A stretch of DNA of 7,426 nt from an uncultured Nitrososphaera sp. (GCF_946478925.1 NZ_CAMLDP010000082.1:1-7426), one strand, 5' to 3'; shown: positions 1-6,100, counted from the first letter of the stretch. Translations and numbers: made by a program. Notes: generated from the sequence alone by a model not told the origin.

Positions 1-1
1 T

Positions 2-502
2 GAGCTACAACCTTTGCCGGGAAGGAAAAAGTTCCGAATCGAGCTGGAGGACGCCGAAGGGAGCAAGTACAACCTCTCTCTGGAAGGCAACATCTCGAAG
101 GACAAGATATTGAAGATAGTAGAGTTCATGGACCTTCTCAACATCGAGAATAGCGAGGGCGCCAACAACCGTAATCCTGAGAACGAGTTCAGGGCACCGC
201 CCGCCTCGGTGGGCGACAGGATATGGGCGCTTGTAGAGGGCAAGTTCCCGTACGGCAGTTTTACCTCGTCTGACATTCTAGAGCTGTATGAGGACACATA
301 CAACGAGCCCATAAAACTCAGCATCGTCTCTACCTACCTCTCGCGGTACGCCGAGCGAGGCCGGCTCGTGAGGAACCGCCAGGGAAAAGAGTGGGTCTAC
401 AGGACAGCCAAGCCTGCTACTACTGCTGTTACTGCCGGATCTCGGGCGCCTGAACCGCAGGCTTCTCGTCCTTCGCCAATCTCGTACGACCGGCTTCAGT
501 GA
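2..502 (+). CDS. Winged-helix-like DNA-binding protein, probably 5'-truncated by the window edge
   Basis: The frame is open back to base 2 (residues ELQP) and no ATG is seen in the window. The first in-frame start inside is TTG at 14, which would give 162 residues. A true start a few codons outside the window is more likely. Counting from that TTG, residues 4-45 form a charged alpha/beta segment (KKFRIELEDAEG, then NISKDKILKIVEFMDLL). Residues 65-130 look like a helix-turn-helix/winged domain: GDRIWALVEGKF, a turn SFTSSDILELYED, a recognition-like helix IVSTYLSRYAERGRL, and a wing-like KEWVYR. The likely role is a small cytoplasmic transcription regulator; no target is evident. The last 30 or so residues (Ala/Pro/Arg/Ser-rich) lie outside the fold and mostly run antisense to the end of the next gene, suggesting a recent 3' extension. 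Coding status is fairly secure; function rests on fold-like pattern only. Confidence 0.75.
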   Translation, partial: ELQPLPGRKKFRIELEDAEGSKYNLSLEGNISKDKILKIVEFMDLLNIENSEGANNRNPENEFRAPPASVGDRIWALVEGKFPYGSFTSSDILELYEDTYNEPIKLSIVSTYLSRYAERGRLVRNRQGKEWVYRTAKPATTAVTAGSRAPEPQASRPSPISYDRLQ

Positions 503-1091
503 TATTGTAGCGAAACGGCTTGCTGTTGACATCCCTGCTGACCAGGCCACTCTCGTGCAGCTTTTTCATGAGGCGGGCGGTGTGCTCTCTCGTCCTACCT
601 ATTGCGTGCTGGACCTCCCTTGAGGTGCGGGGCCTGTCCGCCAATAATTTGAGGATATAGTCGACCGTGCCGTTCTGACTGCTCTCGACTTGTGCCGTAG
701 TGATGTCCGGCGGATGCTGCGTGACTGTTACAGGCTCACTCACGGGTTGCGCGTGAGGCGCTTGCTGCTGTGATACTGTTGGCTGCTGTACGATGATGTG
801 AGAAGGAGGCTGTACGAGCGCCTGCGTCTTTACCTCAACTATGTCAAGTTTCGTGCGCATCTCGGCTATCACACGGTCATAGTCTCTCAGCCGGCGGGTG
901 TATTCGAGGACGACAGCCTCCACCACCGCATCGTCGGCGTGATAATTGTTGTTATTGCTGTTGTCACGCTTTGCGCTTTCCCTAAACCTGCGCAGAGCCA
1001 TCACGGTCACAAGGCCGCCTGCATAAAAGAGCACGCCCAATATCACGACTCCAAGGTCGACAGTGATGTTAAGGGGAAGATCCAGGATCAT
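429..1091 (-). CDS. Membrane-anchored winged-helix (MarR/ArsR-like) transcription regulator
   Basis: The protein has 220 residues. Residues 11-33 form one transmembrane helix (VVILGVLFYAGGLVTVMAL) followed by RRFR, which by the positive-inside rule puts the N-terminus outside and the rest in the cytoplasm. An Asn-rich spacer (44-50) leads to a charged, probably coiled-coil helix (53-92), then a Gln/Pro/Thr-rich flexible linker (93-140). A C-terminal winged helix-turn-helix follows at about 141-206: TVDYILKLLADRP, TSREVQHAIGR, a recognition helix TREHTARLMKKLHESGLV, and a wing RYNITEAGRTRL. This is a plausible membrane-tethered one-component regulator, with the coiled coil giving dimerisation; signal and targets are unknown. 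The ATG at 1091 is chosen because a TATA-like box sits about 32 bp ahead, fitting a nearly leaderless mRNA. The last 24 codons overlap the convergent gene on the other strand. Confidence 0.85.
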   Translation of the reverse strand: MILDLPLNITVDLGVVILGVLFYAGGLVTVMALRRFRESAKRDNSNNNNYHADDAVVEAVVLEYTRRLRDYDRVIAEMRTKLDIVEVKTQALVQPPSHIIVQQPTVSQQQAPHAQPVSEPVTVTQHPPDITTAQVESSQNGTVDYILKLLADRPRTSREVQHAIGRTREHTARLMKKLHESGLVSRDVNSKPFRYNITEAGRTRLAKDEKPAVQAPEIRQ

Positions 1092-1119
1092 GTCACGACA
1101 TTTGCGTGCAGAAACCGTG

Positions 1120-1126
1120 ATTTAAT
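1120..1126 (-). promoter_or_regulatory. TATA-like box of the membrane-anchored regulator gene
   Basis: On the minus strand the bases read ATTAAAT, centred about 32 bp before the ATG at 1091. Archaeal transcription usually begins some 25 bp past the box, so the mRNA would have a leader of only a few bases. No Shine-Dalgarno motif is seen ahead of this ATG, which agrees. The call rests on pattern and spacing only. Confidence 0.45.
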
Positions 1127-1145
1127 GTTACGGACCAAACTTGTT

Positions 1146-1517
1146 TTACAACTTGCACACTCTTTTTACCAGCGCATCCATCACGGACATCACGTCTTCC
1201 AAGCGTGCCTGATCGAAAATGTCACTGCCTTCTGAAGCAAATATCACGCTCAGCTGGTCCGCAAGGCGGGCCATCGCGCTCAACGCCTCCGGCTGCAAGG
1301 CCCCCGACGATTGCAGAAGTATTGCGCTGTAAAGGACGGCTATTGCCTTGTCCCGGCACTGCTTTACCTGCCTGTAGTACGCACCCGAAGTCATGTTTGG
1401 CGGCCTCCCCCCACCCTGCAGCCTTTTAGAAATTATGGAAACTTGCCTGGGCGTAAATAAAGAATTTGCTATAATTTCCATTAAAAGTTTGCTAGATTTG
1501 GAATCACGCTCTGCCAT
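1146..1517 (-). CDS. Conserved-looking small helical protein of unknown function, possibly DNA-binding
   Basis: I do not recognise this family with certainty. From the ATG at 1517 it has 123 residues (MAERDSKSSKLL...). It has no signal peptide or membrane helix and appears almost wholly helical. The segment SLFTPRQVSIISKRL followed by GGGRPPNMTSGAYYRQVKQC resembles a helix-turn-helix with a basic second helix. The C-terminal half (long amphipathic helices ending in DVMSVMDALVKRVCKL) looks like an oligomerisation part. A DNA-binding role is inference. An in-frame ATG at 1568 would add 17 residues (MVAKFNSIYAIQICIAD). I reject it because those codons cover a perfect palindrome and a TATA-like element, and no promoter is placed to serve the longer form. 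It lies 54 bp upstream of the minus-strand membrane-anchored regulator gene and could be partly co-transcribed with it. Confidence 0.75.
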   Translation of the reverse strand: MAERDSKSSKLLMEIIANSLFTPRQVSIISKRLQGGGRPPNMTSGAYYRQVKQCRDKAIAVLYSAILLQSSGALQPEALSAMARLADQLSVIFASEGSDIFDQARLEDVMSVMDALVKRVCKL

Positions 1518-1521
1518 GTCT

Positions 1522-1541
1522 GCTATACAGATTTGTATAGC
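1522..1541. promoter_or_regulatory. Perfect palindrome, candidate operator
   Basis: The arms GCTATACA (1522-1529) and TGTATAGC (1534-1541) are exact reverse complements around a 4-base centre, GATT. A third partial copy, GCTAT at 1548-1552, pairs with ATAGC at 1537-1541. The site lies between the proposed TATA element (about 1543-1548) and the ATG at 1517 of the minus-strand gene. There a bound protein would block polymerase recruitment, the usual position of an archaeal repressor. The ligand protein is unknown; the adjacent gene product or one of the two nearby winged-helix proteins are candidates. Confidence 0.5.
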
Positions 1542-1542
1542 G

Positions 1543-1548
1543 TATATG
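1543..1548 (-). promoter_or_regulatory. TATA-like element of the minus-strand small helical gene
   Basis: The minus strand reads ATATAC within GCATATACGC, centred about 28 bp before the ATG at 1517. This predicts a transcript starting at or within a few bases of that ATG. A second AT-rich stretch (TTTAAT, minus strand, about 1552-1557) could serve instead. The assignment is by spacing only. Confidence 0.35.
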
Positions 1549-1575
1549 CTATTAAACTTTGCAACCATGTCAAAC

Positions 1576-1583
1576 TTTAAAAT
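1576..1583 (+). promoter_or_regulatory. TATA-like box of the GGGP synthase-polymerase D operon
   Basis: TTTAAAAT is centred about 28 bp before the GTG at 1608, so the predicted transcript begins near 1605, again almost leaderless. The core TTTAAA is self-complementary and could also act towards the minus-strand gene, making 1518-1607 a compact divergent promoter region. Confidence 0.45.
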
Positions 1584-1607
1584 GGCTGGCCCCTTTCAAA
1601 TGGAGGC

Positions 1608-2375
1608 GTGGCTGGAACAACGGTGACAGTAGGAAAGATAGAGAATTATCTCAGGGAAGAGATAAAGAAGCACGGGACGCTCTGTTTTCCATTAATTGAC
1701 TCTGAAAATAATTCGACAGATGCGGCATCTATTGCAAGGAAGGTAGAGGAGGCCGGCGCTTCTGCGATACTGGTCGGCGGATCTTCGGCAATTGACCAGA
1801 TGGAGCTAGCCAAGGTGGTAAGTGACATCAAGGGCGCAATCAAGATACCCGTGATATTGTTCCCCGGAAATGTCACGGGCGTGTCACCCAAGGCCGACGC
1901 GATACTTTTTAGCTCGCTGTTAAACTCTGAAGACCCGTACTTTATCACCGGGGCACAGGCGCTTGGCGCCCTTGCGGTCAAAAAGCACGGCATCGAGCCC
2001 TTGCCTACTGCGTACGTGATAGTAGGGGAGGGGACGGCGGCCTGGTTCGTCGGCAGGGCAAGGGGCATACCGTTCCACAAGCCAAATCTCGCAGTCATGT
2101 ACTCTTTGGCGGCGCAGTACATGGGCATGAGGTTCGTCTACCTCGAAGCTGGCTCGGGCGCGTCGCAGAACGTCACGCCCGAGATGGTGGCCGCGGTGAG
2201 AAAGTACTACGAGGGGATTCTCATTGTCGGGGGCGGTATAAAGAGCCCGGAAACGGCGGGTCAGATAGCCAAGGCAGGCGCCGACATCATCGTGGTGGGC
2301 ACAATGATAGAGAAGGACGGTGACTGGCAGCAAAAGTTATCTTCCATGGTAAAGGCTATGCGTCAGGCGCATTGA
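1608..2375 (+). CDS. Geranylgeranylglyceryl phosphate synthase (GGGP synthase)
   Basis: This enzyme joins geranylgeranyl diphosphate to sn-glycerol-1-phosphate, the first ether bond of archaeal membrane lipids (EC 2.5.1.41). It is a TIM-barrel protein acting at the cytoplasmic face of the membrane. At 255 residues its length is usual for the archaeal family. Seen in the sequence: CFPLIDSEN (26-34, the strand-1 acidic site), ILVGGSSAID, the VILFPGN-TGVSP stretch, AILFSSLLNSEDPYF, the substrate-pocket YLEAGSGA (178-185), and the phosphate-binding loops VGGGIKSPE (207-215) and VGTMIEKDG (230-238). GTG at 1608 is the first start after an in-frame stop at 1578. A GTG at 1623 is an alternative and would fit better with the GGAGG at 1602-1606, which is too close to 1608 to act as its ribosome site. 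It is probably co-transcribed with the polymerase gene 4 bp downstream. Confidence 0.93.
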   Translation: MAGTTVTVGKIENYLREEIKKHGTLCFPLIDSENNSTDAASIARKVEEAGASAILVGGSSAIDQMELAKVVSDIKGAIKIPVILFPGNVTGVSPKADAILFSSLLNSEDPYFITGAQALGALAVKKHGIEPLPTAYVIVGEGTAAWFVGRARGIPFHKPNLAVMYSLAAQYMGMRFVYLEAGSGASQNVTPEMVAAVRKYYEGILIVGGGIKSPETAGQIAKAGADIIVVGTMIEKDGDWQQKLSSMVKAMRQAH

Positions 2376-2379
2376 GATT

Positions 2380-5300
2380 ATGATCTCCGAAGGCGAGGCC
2401 CGGCTCAGGGACATCAGGATGCCGGCTTATTACCGGCGCTACCAGCACGACATTCTGGCAAGCGTGCAGAAATACTACGAGCACGCGCTAAAGGCGCGCA
2501 GAAAGGGAATCGACGTCGCCGACGTCGTGGAACCCAAGATAGCGTTTGACCTGTCGGACAGAGTCGCCAAGATGCACAACATCGAGATCGCCGAGCGGCT
2601 GCGCGCGCTCCTCGGCCAGACCACGAAGGAAAAGGCGGCGCTAAAGATAGCGGAGGAGATCGCCAAGGGGGAGTATGGCACTGGCGACCTGCGCACGCGG
2701 CTTGACAACGCGGTCAGAGTCTCGCTCGCGGTGGTGACAGAGGGCGTGACTGTCGCCCCGCTGCAAGGGATATCCGATGTCACGATAAAGAACAACGCCG
2801 ACGGGTCGCAGTACCTGTCGGTGTCTTTTGCCGGACCGATTCGCTCCGCAGGCGGCACGGAAGCCGCACTGACGATGCTCATCGCCGACCACGCGCGCAA
2901 GGTGGCCGGCCTTGACACGTACAAGGCAAACTCGTTTGACGACGAAACCGGCCGGTTCGTAGAGGAGTTGAGGATATACGAAAGGGAGGTCATGGGCTTT
3001 CAGTTCAAGGTGCTCGACGAGGACGTCATAAAGTGCATAGCAAGCCTTCCGGTGGAGCTCGACGGCGTCGACACCGACCCCGTGGACGTGGTCGGCCACA
3101 AGGGCATGAGGAGGATAGCCACCGACAGGGTGCGTGGTGGCGCGCTCAGGGTGATGAACGACGGGCTCATCGGCAGGAGCCGCAAGCTCTTAAAACTTGT
3201 CGAGACGCTCAAGCTGGACGGCTGGCAGTGGCTCAAGGAGCTGAAAGGCGCAATCCAGACGGGCGACGACGACGCGGCGCACCACAGGATGTCGGAGGTC
3301 ATCACCGGCAGGCCGGTGCTTTCCATGGTGAAAAAGGTGGGGGGGTTCCGCCTGCGCTACGGCCGGTCGCCCAACACCGGCTTTGCGACAGTGGGGATAC
3401 ACCCCGCGGTGCCTGTGCTTCTGAACTATGCAATCGTCGCCGGCACGCAGATCAAGATGGACATACCCGGCAAGGCGTCGACGATAGCGCTCGTAGATAC
3501 GGTCGAGCCGCCGGTGGTAAGGATGGACGACGGCCGCGTGCTTGCCGTACGCTCGGTGGAGCAAGCCGAAAAGATCCGGACAAAGGTGCAAAAGATCTTG
3601 TACATGGGCGACATGCTGATAAGCTATGGCGACTTTTTGGAAAACAACGCGCAGCTTCCTCCCGCCAGCTATGTGGAGGAGATATGGGCGCTCCAGCTGC
3701 GCGCAAAACTCGCCTCCGACGTTTCAATTGGCATCGAGCGCGACAGGCTGATACAGCTAGTCGAGCATCCGCTGACGATAACACCGACAGTCGACGAAGC
3801 GTTTGAGATAAGCAAAAAACTCGGCATACCTCTGCACCCGCACCACTCGTTCTACTTTGATGTTCTTGCATTACCGGAACTGCTCTACCTGAAGGAGAGG
3901 CTGCAAGAGCTGCCAAACGACCCCGCGCTCAAGGCGGTCCTTGAAAAGCTGGGTACAAGCCACTCTGTTGTTTCAAATAATAGAATAGTGCTTGACGATC
4001 CGGAACAGGCAAAGTCGCTTTCTATCCTGCTGTCCGGGCCTGTCATTGACGACGCCAAGGACCCTATTGATTATGTCACAAAATCGTCCGGCGTCGCCGT
4101 GATGCAAAAGTTCGCGTCGTCGATAGCAGTCAGGGTGGGCAGGCCGGAAAAGGCCGCCGAGCGCAAGATGAAGCCCCCTGTGCACGTGCTGTTCCCGATA
4201 GGCACCAAGGGCGGCGCGACGCGGGACATCATCAAGGCATGTGGCGAGGAAGAGTCGCTCTTTACGCAGATAGCAAACCGCTACTGCGAAACTTGCCGCC
4301 TGCCGTCGCTTGGAACCCACTGCCGCACCTGCGGCGCGTCGACGATGCTACGCAGCCAGTGCCCCATCTGCAAGGGCGACGTGGAAGAGGGCGAAAAATG
4401 CCCGCGCTGCAACAGAGACGCCAGGACGTACGCCTCGATGAATTTCCCGCTAAAGGCGGCGCTCCAGATGGCCGAGAAAAAGCTGGGCGTCAGGGCGCAG
4501 CAGCCGCTCAAGGGAGTGAAATCCATGATGAGCCGCGACAGGGCCGCCGAGCCACTGGAAAAGGGCATCTTGCGCCAAAAACACGAGCTCCATGCCTTCA
4601 AGGACGGCACAATCCGCTTTGACGCAACCAACGAGCCGTTGACCCACTTTGTCCCGGCGTGGATAGGAGTAAGCGTCGACAAGCTGAAGGAGCTTGGCTA
4701 TAACCGCGATTACCTAGGCCGCGAGCTCATTTCATCTGACCAGCTGGTGGAATTGATGATGCAGGACGTCATCATTCCCCGCGACTCGGCCAGGCACCTC
4801 GTGAACGCGGCGAAATTCATCGATGAAGAGCTGGAAAAGCTGTACGAACAAGAGCCGTTCTACAACGTCGACGCCGTCAGCGACCTTGTCGGACATTTAG
4901 TGGTGGGCCTTGCGCCGCACACGTCGGTGGGCATCATGGGCCGGATTATCGGGTTTACCGACTCGCAGGTGTGTCTCGGCTCGCCGATATGGCACTCGGC
5001 CAAACGCCGCGACTGCGACGGCGACGCCGACTCTATAATGCTCCTCATGGATGCATTTCTGAACTTTTCGTTTGATTTTCTGCCGGACAAGATAGGCGGG
5101 CTCATGGACGCGCCACTTTTGATACAGCCCGTTGTGTTGCCGCACGAGGTGCAGCGCCAGGCCCACAACGTCGACATCGCCTCATCGTACCCGCTGGAAT
5201 TCTACGAGGCGACGTGGAAGCAGGCCAAGGCGGCGGACGTGGCAAGCATGATAGAGATAGTGAAGGGCAGAATTGGAGAGGAGACGCAGTTTTTCGGCTA

Positions 5301-5769
5301 CGGCTTTACGCACCCCACCGCCGGGCTGACCACGAAGGAGCAGAGGAGCGCCTATTCCACGCTGAACACGATGGACGAGAAGCTAAAGATGCAGTTTGAC
5401 ACAGCAAAGCTCATCAGCGCGGTGGACGCCGACGAGGTCGCCGCGATGGTGCTGACGACGCACATACTGCCGGACATAATGGGCAACATGCGCTCGTACT
5501 CCTCGCAGACGTTCCGGTGCACAAACTGCGGCGAAAAGTTCCGCAGGATGCCGCTTGTGGGCAAGTGCACGGAATGTGGCAACAAGCTGACGCAGACAGT
5601 GACGAGGGGCGCCGTCGAAAAGTACCTCGGCATTGCGACCGGCTTTTGTCAGGAGTACAAGATAAACGAGTACCTGAAGAGCAGGGTGGAGTCCATATCG
5701 ACAGAGTTGAAGCTGATATTCCAGGAGGAAAAGAAGGTGCAGTCGAGCCTGACAGAGTTTATGGCATGA
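2380..5769 (+). CDS. polC: DNA polymerase D large catalytic subunit DP2
   Basis: This is the 1129-residue catalytic subunit of the archaeal replicative polymerase PolD (EC 2.7.7.7), with the double-psi beta-barrel core related to RNA polymerase. Its partner DP1, the proofreading subunit, is not in the window. Conserved marks are YYRRYQ near the N-terminus and GPIRSAGGTEAAL (152-164). Zinc pairs are C636/C639/C648/C651 and C661/C664/C674/C677, with a third C-terminal site at C1047/C1050/C1063/C1066. The active-site loop is AKRRDCDGDADS, with D880 and D882 as the catalytic aspartates. The extreme C-terminus, QSSLTEFM (1121-1128), fits a PCNA-interacting (PIP) box. There is no intein, although many archaeal DP2 genes carry one. 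Length is normal and no frameshift is seen. The ATG at 2380 follows the GGGP synthase stop by 4 bp with no clear Shine-Dalgarno motif, suggesting translation coupled to the upstream gene. Confidence 0.97.
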   Translation: MISEGEARLRDIRMPAYYRRYQHDILASVQKYYEHALKARRKGIDVADVVEPKIAFDLSDRVAKMHNIEIAERLRALLGQTTKEKAALKIAEEIAKGEYGTGDLRTRLDNAVRVSLAVVTEGVTVAPLQGISDVTIKNNADGSQYLSVSFAGPIRSAGGTEAALTMLIADHARKVAGLDTYKANSFDDETGRFVEELRIYEREVMGFQFKVLDEDVIKCIASLPVELDGVDTDPVDVVGHKGMRRIATDRVRGGALRVMNDGLIGRSRKLLKLVETLKLDGWQWLKELKGAIQTGDDDAAHHRMSEVITGRPVLSMVKKVGGFRLRYGRSPNTGFATVGIHPAVPVLLNYAIVAGTQIKMDIPGKASTIALVDTVEPPVVRMDDGRVLAVRSVEQAEKIRTKVQKILYMGDMLISYGDFLENNAQLPPASYVEEIWALQLRAKLASDVSIGIERDRLIQLVEHPLTITPTVDEAFEISKKLGIPLHPHHSFYFDVLALPELLYLKERLQELPNDPALKAVLEKLGTSHSVVSNNRIVLDDPEQAKSLSILLSGPVIDDAKDPIDYVTKSSGVAVMQKFASSIAVRVGRPEKAAERKMKPPVHVLFPIGTKGGATRDIIKACGEEESLFTQIANRYCETCRLPSLGTHCRTCGASTMLRSQCPICKGDVEEGEKCPRCNRDARTYASMNFPLKAALQMAEKKLGVRAQQPLKGVKSMMSRDRAAEPLEKGILRQKHELHAFKDGTIRFDATNEPLTHFVPAWIGVSVDKLKELGYNRDYLGRELISSDQLVELMMQDVIIPRDSARHLVNAAKFIDEELEKLYEQEPFYNVDAVSDLVGHLVVGLAPHTSVGIMGRIIGFTDSQVCLGSPIWHSAKRRDCDGDADSIMLLMDAFLNFSFDFLPDKIGGLMDAPLLIQPVVLPHEVQRQAHNVDIASSYPLEFYEATWKQAKAADVASMIEIVKGRIGEETQFFGYGFTHPTAGLTTKEQRSAYSTLNTMDEKLKMQFDTAKLISAVDADEVAAMVLTTHILPDIMGNMRSYSSQTFRCTNCGEKFRRMPLVGKCTECGNKLTQTVTRGAVEKYLGIATGFCQEYKINEYLKSRVESISTELKLIFQEEKKVQSSLTEFMA

Positions 5770-5774
5770 CTCAA

Positions 5775-5779
5775 TTTTT
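5775..5779 (+). terminator. Oligo-T terminator candidate after the polymerase D gene
   Basis: A run of five T begins 6 bp past the stop codon of the polymerase gene, and another TT-rich base pair group follows (TTTTTGTTG). Archaeal termination can occur at such T tracts without a hairpin, and no hairpin is seen here. It lies before the TATA-like box of the next gene, which fits separate transcription. Confidence 0.35.
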
Positions 5780-5797
5780 GTTGCCCGCAAACTCTGG

Positions 5798-5805
5798 AAT
5801 AAATA
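5798..5805 (+). promoter_or_regulatory. TATA-like box of the small two-helix membrane protein gene
   Basis: AATAAATA is centred about 29 bp before the GTG at 5831, predicting a transcript that begins at or next to the start codon. No Shine-Dalgarno motif lies ahead of the GTG, so a leaderless mRNA is likely, and the spacing supports this GTG as the true start. Confidence 0.5.
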
Positions 5806-5830
5806 TCACAATACTGCATCTAGTCACGCG

Positions 5831-6100
5831 GTGAACCGTCTTCCGAAACTGCTTTTCATTTCGAAAATTGCAGCAATATTGTTAGGCGTTGGATTATCTC
5901 AATTACACATTCCTTTATCAAAGGAAGAGTCTGACGCATTTTTCAAGGCTTGCATCGAATGCAAATCGCCTCCGACATATCGAAACATAGATCCAGAAAT
6001 AGTAAATGTTTTGTTAATTGTGGGTATCGTTGCTATATCCGCTGGCGGCATCCTAACTGCACTGCATAAAATAATCTTCCGGCAACTTCTAATAAGTTGA
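5831..6100 (+). CDS. Small two-helix membrane protein with CxxC in the outer loop
   Basis: I do not recognise a family. The product is 89 residues from a GTG. Residues 9-25 (ISKIAAILLGVGLSQLH region) and 58-79 (VNVLLIVGIVAISAGGILTAL) are strongly hydrophobic. Basic residues before the first and after the second helix (R3, K6; HK, R) predict both ends inside and a loop of about 32 residues outside. That loop holds ACIEC, a CxxC pair that could form a disulfide or bind metal, followed by SPPTYRN. Two clean membrane segments and a promoter at leaderless spacing support it as a real gene. It stands alone: a T tract and its own TATA box separate it from the polymerase gene. Its codons are visibly richer in A and T than those of the polymerase gene, which points to recent acquisition or fast evolution. 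Confidence 0.65.
   Translation: MNRLPKLLFISKIAAILLGVGLSQLHIPLSKEESDAFFKACIECKSPPTYRNIDPEIVNVLLIVGIVAISAGGILTALHKIIFRQLLIS

Noticed and set aside
1138..1155. Short direct repeat AACTTG...AACTTG at the end of the small minus-strand gene
   Set aside because: Six bases repeated once at 12-bp spacing is within chance expectation and matches no attachment site or terminator.
798..1235. 145-codon plus-strand frame with a hydrophobic stretch
   Set aside because: It is antisense to the membrane-anchored regulator, and its hydrophobic part mirrors that gene's Asn-rich and coiled-coil coding region. The minus-strand reading has coherent domains and this one does not.
1393..1626. 77-codon plus-strand frame across the divergent promoter region
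   Set aside because: It runs antisense to the small helical gene and across both TATA-like boxes, with no family pattern.
1646..2128. 160-codon minus-strand frame
   Set aside because: It is antisense to GGGP synthase, whose conserved motifs establish the coding strand.
3033..3806. 257-codon open frame on the plus strand inside the polymerase gene
   Set aside because: It is a shifted frame of DP2, with Arg/Gly/Ala-heavy composition typical of a GC-rich shadow and no domain pattern; DP2 itself is unbroken across it.
4240..5100. Intein within DP2
   Set aside because: DP2 is a known intein host, but sequence on both sides of the zinc and active-site regions is continuous and the total length of 1129 residues is that of an intein-free protein.
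5383..5790. Minus-strand frame at the 3' end of the polymerase gene
   Set aside because: It is antisense to the conserved zinc site and PIP box of DP2.
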